A stretch of DNA of 64,000 nucleotides from Streptomyces humi (GTDB lineage Bacteria > Actinomycetota > Actinomycetes > Streptomycetales > Streptomycetaceae). The stretch lies in contig NZ_LBMU02000071.1 of NCBI RefSeq assembly GCF_001005085.2, positions 1 to 64,000 of the forward strand. The letters run 5' to 3'. Positions 24,378-34,494 of this stretch are shown here, in pieces. The translations under genes and the position numbers were made by a program. Position 1 is the stretch's first letter. Each line of letters starts with the position of its first letter. The notes under the pieces were generated by a model. The model saw only the letters and a program-made list of their open reading frames with translations. It had not been told where the DNA came from and did no database searches.

Positions 24378-26012
24378 ATGAACCTCTCCGTCGTACAGCC
24401 ATGTCTGACGGAAACCGACCTGGACCGGATCCGGCACGCGGCCGACCACGTCCGCGGCCACGACACCGACCAGGTCCTCGCCGAGCTGCTGCCCCGCCTG
24501 ACCGCCGAGGACCGCGCCGACGTCGCCCGGCACCTCGGCTACGACCACACCGCCGTACTGGTCTTCCCCGCCTCCCTCGACGGGCTCGGCGACGAACTCC
24601 GGCGCGCCGGACTGGACCCGGGGCCGGTCGCCCCCAGCGTGGTGGTGCGCGGGCGGCTGGCCCGGCGCTACGGCGCGGCCCTCGCGGACAGCCGGGTCGG
24701 CATCGTGCACGTGCCCGTCGCCGGACGCACCGTGGAGATCTTCGCGCTGCCCGTACCGCCCGGCTCCCCGCTGGAGGCGGTCGCCGCCGACGAGCGCGCT
24801 GCCGGTCACGAGTCCCACCACGCCTTCGCCGTCACCGCACCGGGACGGGTGATCCCGGCCGGGCTGCGCACCCTGCTGACCGAACGCGCGGGCGCGGTCC
24901 CGGACGGCGGCGGCTACAACGACCACGAGAACGTCACCGTCCTCTACTTCCGCACCGCCCGGCACCGCCGCTTCGAACTGCGGCTGCCCGGCCGCCACGA
25001 GCCCGTCCCCGACCCCACCCTCGCCCTGCTCGGCGTGATGACCGGTGCCTGGGCCACCCAGGCCGTCCGCACCATGGCCGAACTCGGCCTCGCCGACCAC
25101 CTCGCCGCCCGCCCCGGTCTCGACGCCGGCACCCTCGCCGGGCTGACCGGCACCGACCCGGACGCGCTGCGCCGCCTGCTGCGCTACCTGGCCGGCCTCG
25201 GCCTGCTCACCGCCTCCGGCGCCACGTACCACCTCACCGCCCTCGGCGAACCCCTGCGCACCGGCGCCGAGTTCTCCCTGCACCCGCTCGCGCTGCTGTA
25301 CGGCGGCCCGTTCTACGACTCCTTCGCCGGGCTGCCGTACGCCGTACGCACCGGGCAGGAAGCTTTCGCCCACCGGCACGGGCAGCACCACTTCCGCCAC
25401 TTCGCCGAGCACCCCGAGCTCGGTGACCTCTTCCACCGGGGGATGGCGGCGAGCGCGGAGATGTTCACCCCGGTACCGCACCTGGCCGACTTCTCCGCCG
25501 CCCGGCGGGTGATCGACGTGGGCGGCGGGAACGGGGCGCTGCTCGGCCGGATCCTGCGGGCCCACGGCCACCTGGAGGGTGTCCTGCTGGAACGCCCGGA
25601 CGCGCTGGCGGCGGCCCGCCCCCGGCTGGCCGACCTCGCCGGCCGCTGTGCCTTCGTCCCCGGCGACTTCACGGAGTCGGTGCCCGACGGCGGTGACGTC
25701 TATCTCCTGTCCCGGGTCCTGCACGACTGGGACGACGACCGCTGCCGCACGATCCTGCGCCGCTGCGCGCGGGCGATGCGCCCCGGCACGGAACTCCTCC
25801 TGGTGGAACGCCTGCTGCCGGCCCACGAGGGCACCCCGTCCCCGACCCCGGCCTGGGACATCCACATGCTGTGCAACGTCGGCGGCCGGGAACGCGACGA
25901 GGCCCACTACCGACAACTACTGGAGGAGACGGGCTTCAAGCTGGAGAGCTGCCACGTTTTGCCCTTGGGAGCATCACTACTGCACGCCGTCCGCGTGGAC
26001 GAGCCTCTTTAG
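24378..26012 (+). CDS. O-methyltransferase with an N-terminal extra domain
   Basis: A 544-residue protein. Residues from about 212 to the end form a complete plant-COMT-type methyltransferase: a winged dimerisation part (VRTMAELGLADHLAARPGL), SAM motif I VIDVGGGNGALLG near residue 378, and the catalytic His region LHDWDDDRC near 446. Stand-alone relatives have about 340 residues. Residues 1-210 form an extra domain without a motif I recognise (RLGYD-like acidic helices, then GGYNDHENVTVLYFR). It follows the PobA-like hydroxylase gene and may modify its product. The 3' end runs into a dispersed repeat. Confidence 0.85.
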   Translation: MNLSVVQPCLTETDLDRIRHAADHVRGHDTDQVLAELLPRLTAEDRADVARHLGYDHTAVLVFPASLDGLGDELRRAGLDPGPVAPSVVVRGRLARRYGAALADSRVGIVHVPVAGRTVEIFALPVPPGSPLEAVAADERAAGHESHHAFAVTAPGRVIPAGLRTLLTERAGAVPDGGGYNDHENVTVLYFRTARHRRFELRLPGRHEPVPDPTLALLGVMTGAWATQAVRTMAELGLADHLAARPGLDAGTLAGLTGTDPDALRRLLRYLAGLGLLTASGATYHLTALGEPLRTGAEFSLHPLALLYGGPFYDSFAGLPYAVRTGQEAFAHRHGQHHFRHFAEHPELGDLFHRGMAASAEMFTPVPHLADFSAARRVIDVGGGNGALLGRILRAHGHLEGVLLERPDALAAARPRLADLAGRCAFVPGDFTESVPDGGDVYLLSRVLHDWDDDRCRTILRRCARAMRPGTELLLVERLLPAHEGTPSPTPAWDIHMLCNVGGRERDEAHYRQLLEETGFKLESCHVLPLGASLLHAVRVDEPL

Positions 26013-26119
26013 GGCCGCTGGGGGAGGAACTGCGCGACCGGCGACGCACCACCCGTACCGTTGAACGCCGTCCAGCTCGACGTGCCCCTAAAGGGGCGCG
26101 GGGAACTGCGCGACCGGCC
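26011..26119 (+). repeat. Two dispersed repeats in tandem
   Basis: An intermediate form (CCGCTGGGGGAGGAACTGCG, 26011-26040) overlaps the methyltransferase stop region. A short form with its GCCCC/GGGGC stem lies at 26083-26119. Both precede the convergent aminotransferase gene end. Confidence 0.75.
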
Positions 26120-26142
26120 ACGGACAACCCGCACCCGGCCGC

Positions 26143-26240
26143 GCACGGCACGCCCCCGCCGGTCAGCCGGTCTGTGCACGGCACGCCCCGTCGGTCAGCC
26201 GGTCTGTACACGGGATGCTCCCGTCGGTCAGCCGGTCTGT
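26143..26240 (-). repeat. 33-bp tandem repeat covering a gene end
   Basis: Three units of 33, 32 and 33 bp, each ending GTCAGCCGGTCTGT, at 26143-26175, 26176-26207 and 26208-26240. The rightmost unit encodes the last residues and stop (GQTG, stop) of the aminotransferase, so the 3' end of the gene has been duplicated outward. Confidence 0.85.
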
Positions 26241-27904
26241 CCCATCCCCGCCGCATTGGGCCAGCTCTGCGCATTCGGCCACCCCGTCGCAGGCGCCGGC
26301 GACAACCCCGGCGCGGGCGGCGGCGCGGTGGCCCCCCGCACCTGCGCCGCGGTCAGCCCACCGCGGGCCGGCACCCCGGGGGGCGTCGGCCCGGTCGGCA
26401 TGGGCGCGGGGGCAGGCGCGGGCGCGGGCATCTGCGGCATCTGCATCGGCGGCGCGGGCGTCGGCGTCGGCGCCATCATCGGCTGCGGTGCCATCGGCGC
26501 CTGCATGGGCATCTGCATCTGAGCCGCCGCCGGCACCGGCACCGGAACCGGCGCCATCATCGGCTGCGGCACCCCCACCCCGCCGGACTGCCCGGCCATC
26601 GGCATGCCGAGACCGGCCGCGGCGGCCAGACCGGGCCCCGGCGCCGGTGCGAGGCTCGGGACCGGCCCCGCCCCCACGGCCTGCGCCAACTGCATCCCCG
26701 CCCCGTTCGTCTCGCTCACCAGCCGGTCGACGGCCGCCGTACCCGAGCTGTAGCTGGTCCCGTTGCCCAGCTCGGGTACGGCGGTTCCCCTCCTGGTCCC
26801 GTAGAGCACCTGCTCCATGGCGGACACCAGGCGACGCACGTCCACCTCGGGGCGTACCACGAGCCTCAGGAAGCGGCTGGAAGAACCGATCTTGTTGCCG
26901 CACTCGCGGACCAGGATCCGGTGCTCGGTGAGCATCCGGTCCCGGACCACGGTGCCCTCGGCGCCGACGGGAAGGCGCACGAAGAGGAAGTTGCCCTGCG
27001 AGGGGTAGACGGTCAGGCCGGGCAGCGCGGAGAGCTGGCTCGCCATCTCCAGCCGGTCCTTGCGGACCTGGAGCAGGCTCTGCGCGTACTCGGCGCCGTG
27101 CTCCTTGAGCATGAAGACGACGTACTCGGCGAACGCGTTGAGGTTCCACTTCGGCAGCATCGAGCGGACCTTGCCGGCCAGCGAGGGGTTGGCGACCATG
27201 TAGCCGAAACGGATGCCGTGCAGGCCGAAGTTCTTGCCGAGGCTGCGCAGCACGATGACGTTCGGCCGGATCATCGCCTCCTGCACGACGCTCGGCTCCT
27301 GTTCGGCGTCGGCGAACTCCAGGAACGACTCGTCGATGACGATGAGGTCCAGGTCGGCCATGGCGTCCATGAACTGGACGAGCGCGTGCTTGTGGAGGAA
27401 CCCGCCGTCGGGGTTGTTCGGATTGCAGATCACCGCGACCTTGGTCCCCCGGGTGCGGATGAAGTCGGCGTACTGCGCGAGGTCGAGGGCGAAGCCGCTG
27501 GACTCCTGGAGCGGGAACATGTCGACCCGCTTGCCGGTCTCCATGGGCTGGTCGGTCCAGCGGCCGAAGGTGGGGACGGGGATGGCGAGGGACTCGCGGA
27601 CCAGCAGGTGGTCGATCCAGGTGATCAGCTCGGTGGAGCCGTTGCCCATGGCGACGGCCTGCGGCGGGAGCTGGAGGAGGTTGCACAGCTCGGCGGTGAT
27701 GGTGTCGGCGCTGCTCGGGTAGAAGGTGATGATGTCCTTGAGCCGCGCGGCCATTGTTTCCATCATGGCCGGAGTGGGGAAATAGGGGTTACAGGGGATG
27801 CAGAAGTCAACCGGCCCGGTCCCGTCGCCTCCTTCGCGTGCCAGCGCCGCCATCGACGGGCTGTGAGCTCCGCTGCGGAACAACGAGGTGACGTTGCCGG
27901 CCAT
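26228..27904 (-). CDS. PLP-dependent aminotransferase with a low-complexity tail
   Basis: A 558-residue protein from ATG 27904, behind GGAGG. Residues 1-390 form a class I/II (HisC/CobD-like) aminotransferase: FCIPCNPYFPTPAM, GNGSTELITWIDHLL, ICNPNNPDGGFLHK, VIDESFLEF, and the PLP-binding Lys in RSLGKNFGLHGIRFGY. The final 170 residues are unusual: Met, Pro, Ala and Gln rich, with MQMPMQAPMAPQPMM and PAPAPAPAPMPTG, predicted disordered. The tail is in the same frame with no stop and uses the genus's codon bias. The substrate is unknown. No partner genes adjoin it; a 230-bp leader separates it from the epimerase gene. Confidence 0.88.
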   Translation of the reverse strand: MAGNVTSLFRSGAHSPSMAALAREGGDGTGPVDFCIPCNPYFPTPAMMETMAARLKDIITFYPSSADTITAELCNLLQLPPQAVAMGNGSTELITWIDHLLVRESLAIPVPTFGRWTDQPMETGKRVDMFPLQESSGFALDLAQYADFIRTRGTKVAVICNPNNPDGGFLHKHALVQFMDAMADLDLIVIDESFLEFADAEQEPSVVQEAMIRPNVIVLRSLGKNFGLHGIRFGYMVANPSLAGKVRSMLPKWNLNAFAEYVVFMLKEHGAEYAQSLLQVRKDRLEMASQLSALPGLTVYPSQGNFLFVRLPVGAEGTVVRDRMLTEHRILVRECGNKIGSSSRFLRLVVRPEVDVRRLVSAMEQVLYGTRRGTAVPELGNGTSYSSGTAAVDRLVSETNGAGMQLAQAVGAGPVPSLAPAPGPGLAAAAGLGMPMAGQSGGVGVPQPMMAPVPVPVPAAAQMQMPMQAPMAPQPMMAPTPTPAPPMQMPQMPAPAPAPAPMPTGPTPPGVPARGGLTAAQVRGATAPPPAPGLSPAPATGWPNAQSWPNAAGMGQTG

Positions 27905-28073
27905 TGAACCTCCGTATGAGGCGGGCCCGATGGGGACGTCCGGGCCCGTCGTCTTGGGTGGCCCGCGCGGGGGAGCACGGGCCACCCTTGAATACGGAGA
28001 CGCCTGATCCTCTGTTCACCCGGTGTGAAAAAAGTGTGAGTGACCGATTCTTCACAGCGCCGGGTTGTGCAAC

Positions 28074-28112
28074 GCGCCCCGAAGGGGCGCGGGGAACTGC
28101 GCGACCAGCCCC
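28074..28112 (+). repeat. Dispersed repeat, short form
   Basis: GCGCCCC-GAA-GGGGCGC stem followed by GGGGAACTGCGCGACCAGCC. It lies just beyond the stop of the leftward aldose-epimerase gene and can serve as its terminator. Confidence 0.8.
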
Positions 28113-28139
28113 TTACTGCCCGCACAGTCCCCCACTACC

Positions 28140-29300
28140 TCAGGCGTCGAACGTATGAACCGTCCGCGTCCTGTACACGTGCCCCGGCCGCAACACGGTC
28201 GACGGGAAGTTCGCGTGGTTCGGCGAATCAGGGAAGTGCTGCGTCTCCAGGCACAGCGCGTCCCCCTGCCGGTAGGTGTGCCCACCCGTCCCCGTCAGCG
28301 TCCCGTCCAGGAAGTTCCCGGAGTAGAACTGGAGCCCCGGCTGGTCGGTCGCGATCTTCAGCGTCCGGCCCGACCGCGGGTCCCGCAGCGTCGCGATGTG
28401 CTCCGGCTTAGCGGTGACGCCCTTGTCGAGCACCCAGTTGTGGTCGTACCCCTTGGCCTGCACCTGCTGGACGTGCCCGGCGCGGATGTCCCGGCCGATC
28501 GTCTTGGTCTCCCGGAAGTCGAACGGCGTGCCGCGTACGGTGGCCAGCTCACCCGTGGGGATCAGCCCCGAGTCGGTCGGCGTGTAGCGGCCCGCCGCGA
28601 TCGTCAGCTCGTGGTCCTCGATGGTGCCGCTGCCCTCGCCGGCCAGGTTCCAGTAGACGTGGCTGGTGAGGTTGACGACCGTGGCCTTGTCGGTGGTGGC
28701 CTCGTAGTCGATGACCCACTCGCCGCGCCGGGTCAGCGTGTACGTCACCTTCGCCTTGAGCGTGCCCGGGTAGCCCATCTCGCCGTCGATGCTGGTGTAG
28801 TGCAGGACGAGGCCGACGTCCGAGCCCTTCACGAACGGCTCGACGTCCCAGACGTGCTTGTCGAAGCCCTGGGTGCCGCCGTGCAGGCTGTTCACACCGT
28901 CGTTGACGGACAGCTGGTAGCTCTTGCCGTCGAGGGTGAACTGCCCCTTGCCGATGCGGTTGCCGTACCGGCCGATCAGGGCGCCGAAGTACGGGGACTT
29001 GGCCACGTAGTCGTCGATGTCGTCGAAGCCGTTGACCACGTTGGCGTAGTGGCCGCGCCGGTCCGGCAGCTCCAGGGTCTGGACGACTCCGCCCCAGTTG
29101 AGGACCTTCAGCCGGGTGCCGCCGTTCTCCAGCGACCAGCGGTAGATCTTCGTGCCGTCGGCGAGCTTCCCGAAGGACTCCTTCACCGGCTTCCTGCCTC
29201 CCGAACCGGTGGCGGCCTCGGCACTGCCCGTCCCGAGGGTGGTGGCGGCGATGCCCGCCGCCGCGGCTCCTGCGATGACCGTGCGTCTGTTCAGTTCCAC
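28140..29300 (-). CDS. Secreted aldose 1-epimerase
   Basis: A 386-residue GalM-family mutarotase from GTG 29300 (CAGGAG upstream). A twin-arginine signal (LNRRTVIAGAAAAGIAATT) sends it outside the cell. Catalytic residues are visible: His in NSLHGG, His in NLTSHVYWNLAG and a late Glu in LCLETQHFPDSP. It interconverts alpha and beta anomers of aldoses such as galactose or arabinose. It is the last gene of the ChvE/MmsA/permease cluster, 54 bp after the permease, so it supplies the transported anomer. A cytoplasmic paralogue lies at 46838. Confidence 0.92.
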   Translation of the reverse strand: MELNRRTVIAGAAAAGIAATTLGTGSAEAATGSGGRKPVKESFGKLADGTKIYRWSLENGGTRLKVLNWGGVVQTLELPDRRGHYANVVNGFDDIDDYVAKSPYFGALIGRYGNRIGKGQFTLDGKSYQLSVNDGVNSLHGGTQGFDKHVWDVEPFVKGSDVGLVLHYTSIDGEMGYPGTLKAKVTYTLTRRGEWVIDYEATTDKATVVNLTSHVYWNLAGEGSGTIEDHELTIAAGRYTPTDSGLIPTGELATVRGTPFDFRETKTIGRDIRAGHVQQVQAKGYDHNWVLDKGVTAKPEHIATLRDPRSGRTLKIATDQPGLQFYSGNFLDGTLTGTGGHTYRQGDALCLETQHFPDSPNHANFPSTVLRPGHVYRTRTVHTFDA

Positions 29301-29353
29301 GTGCGGCTCCTGGATAAAGGAGGGGCCCCGCCTTCCGGCGGGGCCCGCGCTGA

Positions 29354-30598
29354 CTACGAACCGGACTTGCGCTTGTTCCACACGTCGAACCCGACCGCCG
29401 CGAGCAGGGCGAGGCCCTTGATGACCTGCTGCCAGTCGGTGCCGACGCTGAGGAGGTTCATGCCGTTGTTCAGCACGCCGAGGACGAGACCGCCGATGAT
29501 GGCACCGAGGATGGTGCCGACACCGCCGCTCATGGAGGCGCCGCCGATGAACGAGGAGGCGATCGCCTCCAGTTCGAAACCGTCGCCCGCCTTCGGCGAG
29601 GCCGCGTTCAGCCGGGCCGCTACCACCAGACCGGCCAGGGCCGCGAGCACGCCCATGTTCAGGAAGACGTAGAAGGTGACCTTCTTGTCCTTGACGCCGG
29701 ACAGCTTGGCCGCCGGCAGGTTGCCGCCGATCGCGTAGATATGCCGGCCGAAGACCGCGTTGCGCATCACGTAGCCGTAGCCGACGACCAGCACGCCCAG
29801 CACGATCAGGACGATCGGGGCGCCCTTGTAGCTGGCGAGCAGCATCGTCATGACGAGGATCGCGGCGACGAGCGCGGTCAGCTTCAGCAGGAACAGCCGG
29901 GTGGGCGGCACATCAAGGGCGAACTCCTGCTGGCGGCGCCGGTCCCGGAACTCCTGCCAGACCACGGCGGCGATCAGCACGAGGCCCAGCAGCAGCGTGA
30001 TGTTGTGGTAGTTGGTGTGCGGGCCGACCTCGGGGAGGAAGCCGTTGCCGAGGTTCTGAAGGCCGTTCGGGAACGGGCCGATGGTCTGACCCTGGAGCAG
30101 GATCTCGGTGAGACCGCGGAAGAGCAGCATCCCCGCGAGGGTGACGATGAACGACGGTATGCCGAAGTAGGCGATCAGCACGCCTTGGGCGGCGCCCGCG
30201 AAGGCCCCCATCACCAGGCACAGGACCAGGGCGACCGGCCAGGGCACCCCGTGGTTGACCGTCAGCACGGCCGCGAAGGCGCCCACGAACGCGGTCAGTG
30301 AGCCGACCGACAGGTCGATGTGCCCGGCGATGATCACCATCATCATGCCGATGGCCAGGATCAGGATGTAGCTGTTCTGGAGGACCAGGTTGGAGACGTT
30401 GCGCGGCAGCAGCAGGTCCCCGTCGGTCCACACGGCGAACAGGGCGACGATCAGACCGAGCGCGATCAGCATCCCGTACTGGCGCATGTTGCGGCGCAGT
30501 CCGTCGAGGACCATCCGGAGCAGGTTCCCGTCGGCGGCCGATCCGCTCCCGCCCGGCGGCGCGGGCGCCGGGCTCTTGGCGGTGACATCCGTGCTCAT
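29354..30598 (-). CDS. Sugar ABC transporter permease (GguB/XylH type)
   Basis: A 414-residue polytopic permease of the BPD_transp_2 family with about ten helices. Recognisable parts are the [23 protein letters not shown] motif near residue 90 and [21 protein letters not shown] near the C-terminus. It pairs with the two-domain ATPase encoded just upstream, with a four-base overlap of the genes. This transporter class imports monosaccharides (galactose, arabinose, xylose). Confidence 0.95.
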   Translation of the reverse strand: MSTDVTAKSPAPAPPGGSGSAADGNLLRMVLDGLRRNMRQYGMLIALGLIVALFAVWTDGDLLLPRNVSNLVLQNSYILILAIGMMMVIIAGHIDLSVGSLTAFVGAFAAVLTVNHGVPWPVALVLCLVMGAFAGAAQGVLIAYFGIPSFIVTLAGMLLFRGLTEILLQGQTIGPFPNGLQNLGNGFLPEVGPHTNYHNITLLLGLVLIAAVVWQEFRDRRRQQEFALDVPPTRLFLLKLTALVAAILVMTMLLASYKGAPIVLIVLGVLVVGYGYVMRNAVFGRHIYAIGGNLPAAKLSGVKDKKVTFYVFLNMGVLAALAGLVVAARLNAASPKAGDGFELEAIASSFIGGASMSGGVGTILGAIIGGLVLGVLNNGMNLLSVGTDWQQVIKGLALLAAVGFDVWNKRKSGS

Positions 30599-32145
30599 CG
30601 CGTTACCTCTTTGTCCTTCGTCATATGGCGCATCAGCACTTCCTGCGTGGCCTCGGCCCTGGGCACCTCACCGGTCAGGCGGCCCGCGGCCATGGTGTAG
30701 ATGCGGTCGCACATGCCGAGCAGTTCGGGCAGCTCGGAGGAGATGAAGACGACCGCCTTGCCCTGGGCGGCCAGTTGGTCGATGACCGTGTAGATCTCGT
30801 ACTTGGCGCCCACGTCGATACCGCGGGTCGGCTCGTCCAGGATCAGCACCTCGGGACCGGCGAAGATCCACTTGCTGAGGACGACCTTCTGCTGGTTGCC
30901 GCCCGACAGCTTGCCCACCGGCTCGAAGACCGTCGGCGCCTTGATGTTCATGGACTTGCGGTAGCCCTCGGAGACCTGCCGCTCCTCGTGCTCGTCCACG
31001 ATCCCTCGCCTGGCCACCTTCTTCAGCGCGGTCAGCGAGATGTTCCGGTTGATGGTGTCGATGAGGTTGAGGCCGTAGTGCTTGCGGTCCTCGGTGACGT
31101 ACGCGATGCCGTGCCCGACCGCCTCGGCGACCGACTTGGTACGGATCTCGGTGCCGTCCTTGAGGACCGTCCCGCCGTCGTAGCGGCCGTAGGTCCGCCC
31201 GAAGACGTTCATCGCCAGTTCGGTGCGGCCAGCGCCCATCAGGCCCGCGATACCGACGATCTCACCGCGCCGGACGTGGATCGACACGTCGTCGACGACC
31301 TTGCGCTCGTGGTCGATCGGGTGCCGCACGGTCCAGTCGCGGATCTCCAGGGCCGGCGCCGCGTCCTCCTCGCCCTCGTAGGGGGTGCGCTCGGGGAAGC
31401 GGTGGTCCAGGTCGCGGCCCACCATGCCGGAGATGATCCGCTCCTCGGTCGTCTCCTTCGACTTCACGTCGAGGGTCTCGATGGAGTGACCGTCCCGGAT
31501 GATCGTGACCGAGTCGGCGACCCGGCGGATCTCGTTGAGCTTGTGGGAGATGATGATCGAGGTGATGCCCTGGTTCTTCAACTCCAGGATCAGATCGAGG
31601 AGTTTGCCGCTGTCCTCGTCGTTCAGCGCCGCGGTGGGCTCGTCGAGGATGAGCAGCTTCACCTTCTTCGACAGCGCCTTCGCGATCTCCACCAGCTGCT
31701 GCTTGCCCACGCCGATGTCGGCGACGCGGGTCTCCGGGTGGTCGTCCAGACCCACCCGGCGCAGCAGTTCGGTTGCGTGCCGCAGGGTCTCCCGCCAGTC
31801 GATGAACCCGCCCTTGGCGTGTTCGTTGCCGAGGAAGATGTTCTCCGCCAGCGAGAGGTACGGCGACAGCGCCAGCTCCTGGTGGATGATCACGATGCCG
31901 CGCTGTTCGCTCGCCCGGATGTCACCGAACTCGCAGAGCTGTCCCTCGAAGAGGATCTCGCCCTCGTAACTGCCGTGCGGGTGGACGCCGGAGAGGACCT
32001 TCATGAGGGTCGACTTGCCGGCGCCGTTCTCCCCGCAGATGGCGTGGACCTCGCCCTGGCGGACGGTCAGCGTGACGTCCGACAACGCCTTGACGCCGGG
32101 AAAGGTCTTGACGATCGAGCGCATTTCCAGGACGGGTCCCGCCAT
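30595..32145 (-). CDS. Sugar ABC transporter ATP-binding protein (MmsA/XylG type)
   Basis: A 516-residue protein with two fused nucleotide-binding domains. The first has Walker [10 protein letters not shown], signature-like [15 protein letters not shown] and Walker [12 protein letters not shown]. The second has the degenerate Walker [11 protein letters not shown], the signature [14 protein letters not shown] and [13 protein letters not shown]. This asymmetry is standard for the monosaccharide class. It lies between the binding-protein and permease genes and energises import. Confidence 0.96.
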   Translation of the reverse strand: MAGPVLEMRSIVKTFPGVKALSDVTLTVRQGEVHAICGENGAGKSTLMKVLSGVHPHGSYEGEILFEGQLCEFGDIRASEQRGIVIIHQELALSPYLSLAENIFLGNEHAKGGFIDWRETLRHATELLRRVGLDDHPETRVADIGVGKQQLVEIAKALSKKVKLLILDEPTAALNDEDSGKLLDLILELKNQGITSIIISHKLNEIRRVADSVTIIRDGHSIETLDVKSKETTEERIISGMVGRDLDHRFPERTPYEGEEDAAPALEIRDWTVRHPIDHERKVVDDVSIHVRRGEIVGIAGLMGAGRTELAMNVFGRTYGRYDGGTVLKDGTEIRTKSVAEAVGHGIAYVTEDRKHYGLNLIDTINRNISLTALKKVARRGIVDEHEERQVSEGYRKSMNIKAPTVFEPVGKLSGGNQQKVVLSKWIFAGPEVLILDEPTRGIDVGAKYEIYTVIDQLAAQGKAVVFISSELPELLGMCDRIYTMAAGRLTGEVPRAEATQEVLMRHMTKDKEVTR

Positions 32146-32187
32146 GGTCTGCCTTCCAATCAGTGCTTGTCGGTCAGGGCCGGCGGA

Positions 32188-33297
32188 TTACTTGAGCTCG
32201 GCGTCGGTGTAGTAGCCGCCCTTGACCAGGACTTCCTCGTAGTTGGTCTTGTCGACGCTCACCGGCTGGAGCAGGTAGGCGGGGACGACCTTGGACCCGT
32301 TGTTGTAGGTCTTGGTGTCGTTGACCTGCGGGGTCTTCTTGTTCAGGACGTCGTCGACCATGGTCGCGGCGACCTTGGCGAGCTGCCGGGTGTCCTTGTA
32401 GACGGTCTGCGTCTGCTGACCCGCGATGATCGACTTCACCGAGGCCAGCTCGGCGTCCTGACCCGTGATGACGGGCAGCGGCTGGCTGCCGGACCCGTAG
32501 CCGTCCGACTTCAGCGCGGCGATGATGCCGATCGAGATGCCGTCGTAGGGCGAGAGCACCGCGTCGACCTTGGCGGACTTGTAGGAGGAGGTGAGGATGT
32601 CCTCCATGCGCGACTGCGCGGTCGCGCCGTCCCAGCGCAGCGTGGTGACCTTGTTCAGCGCGGTCTGGCCGGACTTGACCACCAGCTGCTTCTTGTCGAT
32701 GTACGGCTGGAGCACGCTCATCGCGCCGTTGAAGAAGTACTTGGTGTTGTTGTCGTCGTTCGAGCCGGCGAACAGCTCGATGTTGAACGGGCCCTTCTTG
32801 CCGCTGTCCAGACCGAGCTTGTGCACGATGTACGTGCCCTGTTCGACGCCGACCTTCTCGTTGTCGAAGGACGCGTAGTAGTCGACGTTCTTGGTGCCGA
32901 GGATCAGCCGGTCGTAGGCGATGACCGGGATGTTGGCGTCCGCGGCCTCCTGGAGCACGTTGTTCAGGGACTTGTTGTCGATGGCCGCGATGATCAGGCC
33001 CTTGACGCCCTGCGTGATCAGGTTCTCGATCTGGGAGACCTGGGTGTCCGGGTCGTCCTCGCCGTAGACCAGCTTGGTCTTGTAGCCCTTGGACTCCAGG
33101 TTCTTGACGACGTTGTTGCCGTCGTTGATCCAGCGCTCGGAGGACTTGGTCGGCATCGCGATGCCGATGGTGCCGCCCTTGGCGCTGCCGCTGTCCTCCT
33201 TGCTGCCGCCTTCGCCGCTCTGGCCGCAGGCGGACAGCGTCAGGGCGAGGGAGGCGGCCCCGGCTATGAGGGTGAGGGCGCTTCTACGAGTGCGCAT
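32188..33297 (-). CDS. ChvE-like sugar-binding lipoprotein
   Basis: A 369-residue periplasmic-binding protein of the ribose/xylose type (Peripla_BP_4). The start ATG at 33297 precedes a lipoprotein signal with lipobox LTLSAC near residue 24, then a Gly/Ser-rich linker. The mature part starts [21 protein letters not shown], with the Trp and charged residues common in ChvE/XylF, and contains [20 protein letters not shown] and [14 protein letters not shown]. It delivers a monosaccharide, probably galactose, arabinose or xylose, to the permease/ATPase encoded downstream. A short repeat lies upstream. Confidence 0.94.
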   Translation of the reverse strand: MRTRRSALTLIAGAASLALTLSACGQSGEGGSKEDSGSAKGGTIGIAMPTKSSERWINDGNNVVKNLESKGYKTKLVYGEDDPDTQVSQIENLITQGVKGLIIAAIDNKSLNNVLQEAADANIPVIAYDRLILGTKNVDYYASFDNEKVGVEQGTYIVHKLGLDSGKKGPFNIELFAGSNDDNNTKYFFNGAMSVLQPYIDKKQLVVKSGQTALNKVTTLRWDGATAQSRMEDILTSSYKSAKVDAVLSPYDGISIGIIAALKSDGYGSGSQPLPVITGQDAELASVKSIIAGQQTQTVYKDTRQLAKVAATMVDDVLNKKTPQVNDTKTYNNGSKVVPAYLLQPVSVDKTNYEEVLVKGGYYTDAELK

Positions 33298-33336
33298 GGT
33301 GATCGTCCCTGTTCTTCTCGTCGTTGAGAGGTTGAA

Positions 33337-33374
33337 GCGCCCCGAAGGGGCGCGGGGAACTGCGCGACCAGCCA
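33337..33374 (+). repeat. Dispersed repeat, short form
   Basis: GCGCCCC-GAA-GGGGCGC stem plus GGGGAACTGCGCGACCAGCC. It separates the TIM-barrel-like gene from the transporter genes and probably ends the upstream transcript. Confidence 0.8.
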
Positions 33375-33401
33375 CGACGGACCCGCAGTCCCCAACGTTC
33401 G

Positions 33402-34379
33402 TCAGGCGGAACCCTCGACGGGGAACCGGCGGAGAGCCCCCGGCAGCCGCGACCCCAGCGGCGCCATGTCGCCGTCCGCGCCGTGCCGGGCCAGCAGGTC
33501 CAGCGCGAGCCGGCCCCGCCGCACCCGCTCCTTCGCGGTGCTCAGCGTCACGTCCCGCAGGTGGGTGCCCCACGGGTAGATGCCGGGCGCCTTGGACAGG
33601 CCGAACTTCAGGTAGACCGGCGCGCCGCGCCGGATCAGCTCGGCGACCTCGTACATCCGGATGTAGCCGCCGAGGTCGTCCGGGGCCTCGATGTACATGT
33701 CCAGGGGAGCGCCGGACACCCGGCGGATCTCGGTGAGGTGGTCGAGCGTCAGGTCGCTCGGCACGTTGACCGAGTCGGCGCCCAGGTGCTCGAAGACGGA
33801 GTACGACGCCGGGTTGACCGGACCGATCAGCGCGGACACCTTCAGCGTGGTGTCGGCCGGGATGATTCCGGCCTCCCGCGCCCGGTGCAGCGTCCACAGC
33901 ACGCCCTCGTCGGCGACGAGCAGGCACTTGACGCCCAGCTCCGTGGCCCGGACCGCGTCCTCGACGCAGCCGGCGACGGCGTCGTGACCGCGGGCGCGCA
34001 GTCCGGCCCCCCGCGAGTCGGAGCGCACCGAGCCGCCGATGTCCCAGGTGCCGCGCGGGCCGGTGAACAGGCAGAGCTCGATGTCCCGTTCGGCGGTGGC
34101 GTCGACCATCTCGGTGATCTCGGCGTCGGTGAGCATCCACACGCCGCTGCCCTGGCTGATCCGGTGGATCGGCACGTCCAGGCGCGAGGACTCCTTGAGT
34201 ACGACGGCAAGCGCCTCGGGACCCTCGCAGGAGGGAATCTCGGTGCGCCACTTGCCGCCGCCCGGGAAGCTGTGGGCGGAGGCGTCGGCGGGGTCGAGGG
34301 CGGGCGCGCCCAGACCGAGGGCGGTGAGCGCCTGCTCACCGGGTCGGCGGGCCGCCGTAACGGAAGCGTCGGTCGTCAC
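33402..34379 (-). CDS. Unassigned TIM-barrel-like protein (possibly U32-like)
   Basis: A 325-residue cytosolic protein from GTG 34379 (AAGGACAG upstream). Alternating strands and helices ([89 protein letters not shown]) suggest a TIM barrel. The pattern recalls proteins labelled U32 peptidase-like, but I see no diagnostic active site. Position after a dehydratase and dehydrogenase, and its own copy of the shared operator, point to sugar-acid catabolism rather than proteolysis; an aldolase or second dehydratase is an open possibility. Confidence 0.75.
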   Translation of the reverse strand: MTTDASVTAARRPGEQALTALGLGAPALDPADASAHSFPGGGKWRTEIPSCEGPEALAVVLKESSRLDVPIHRISQGSGVWMLTDAEITEMVDATAERDIELCLFTGPRGTWDIGGSVRSDSRGAGLRARGHDAVAGCVEDAVRATELGVKCLLVADEGVLWTLHRAREAGIIPADTTLKVSALIGPVNPASYSVFEHLGADSVNVPSDLTLDHLTEIRRVSGAPLDMYIEAPDDLGGYIRMYEVAELIRRGAPVYLKFGLSKAPGIYPWGTHLRDVTLSTAKERVRRGRLALDLLARHGADGDMAPLGSRLPGALRRFPVEGSA

Positions 34380-34393
34380 AAGCTGTCCTTCAT

Positions 34394-34409
34394 GTTCGGT
34401 ATATCGGAC
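34394..34409. promoter_or_regulatory. Candidate operator of the IclR regulon (site C)
   Basis: GTTCGGTATATCGGAC, 14 of 16 matches to the shared consensus and close to a perfect palindrome (arms differ only by transitions). It ends 15 bp upstream of the GTG start of the TIM-barrel-like gene, matching the geometry of site B. Confidence 0.6.
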
Positions 34410-34494
34410 AAGGTTCGCGGCTCGGGGTAGAGAAAACGGCTTGGTGGTACGCCGGTCACGGCGAGGTCAGGGCACGCCGCGACCGGCGTACGAC

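Noticed and set aside
30625-33327. A 900-codon open frame on the + strand
   Set aside because: It lies opposite the sugar ABC transporter genes and arises from high third-position GC. No recognisable motif is present.
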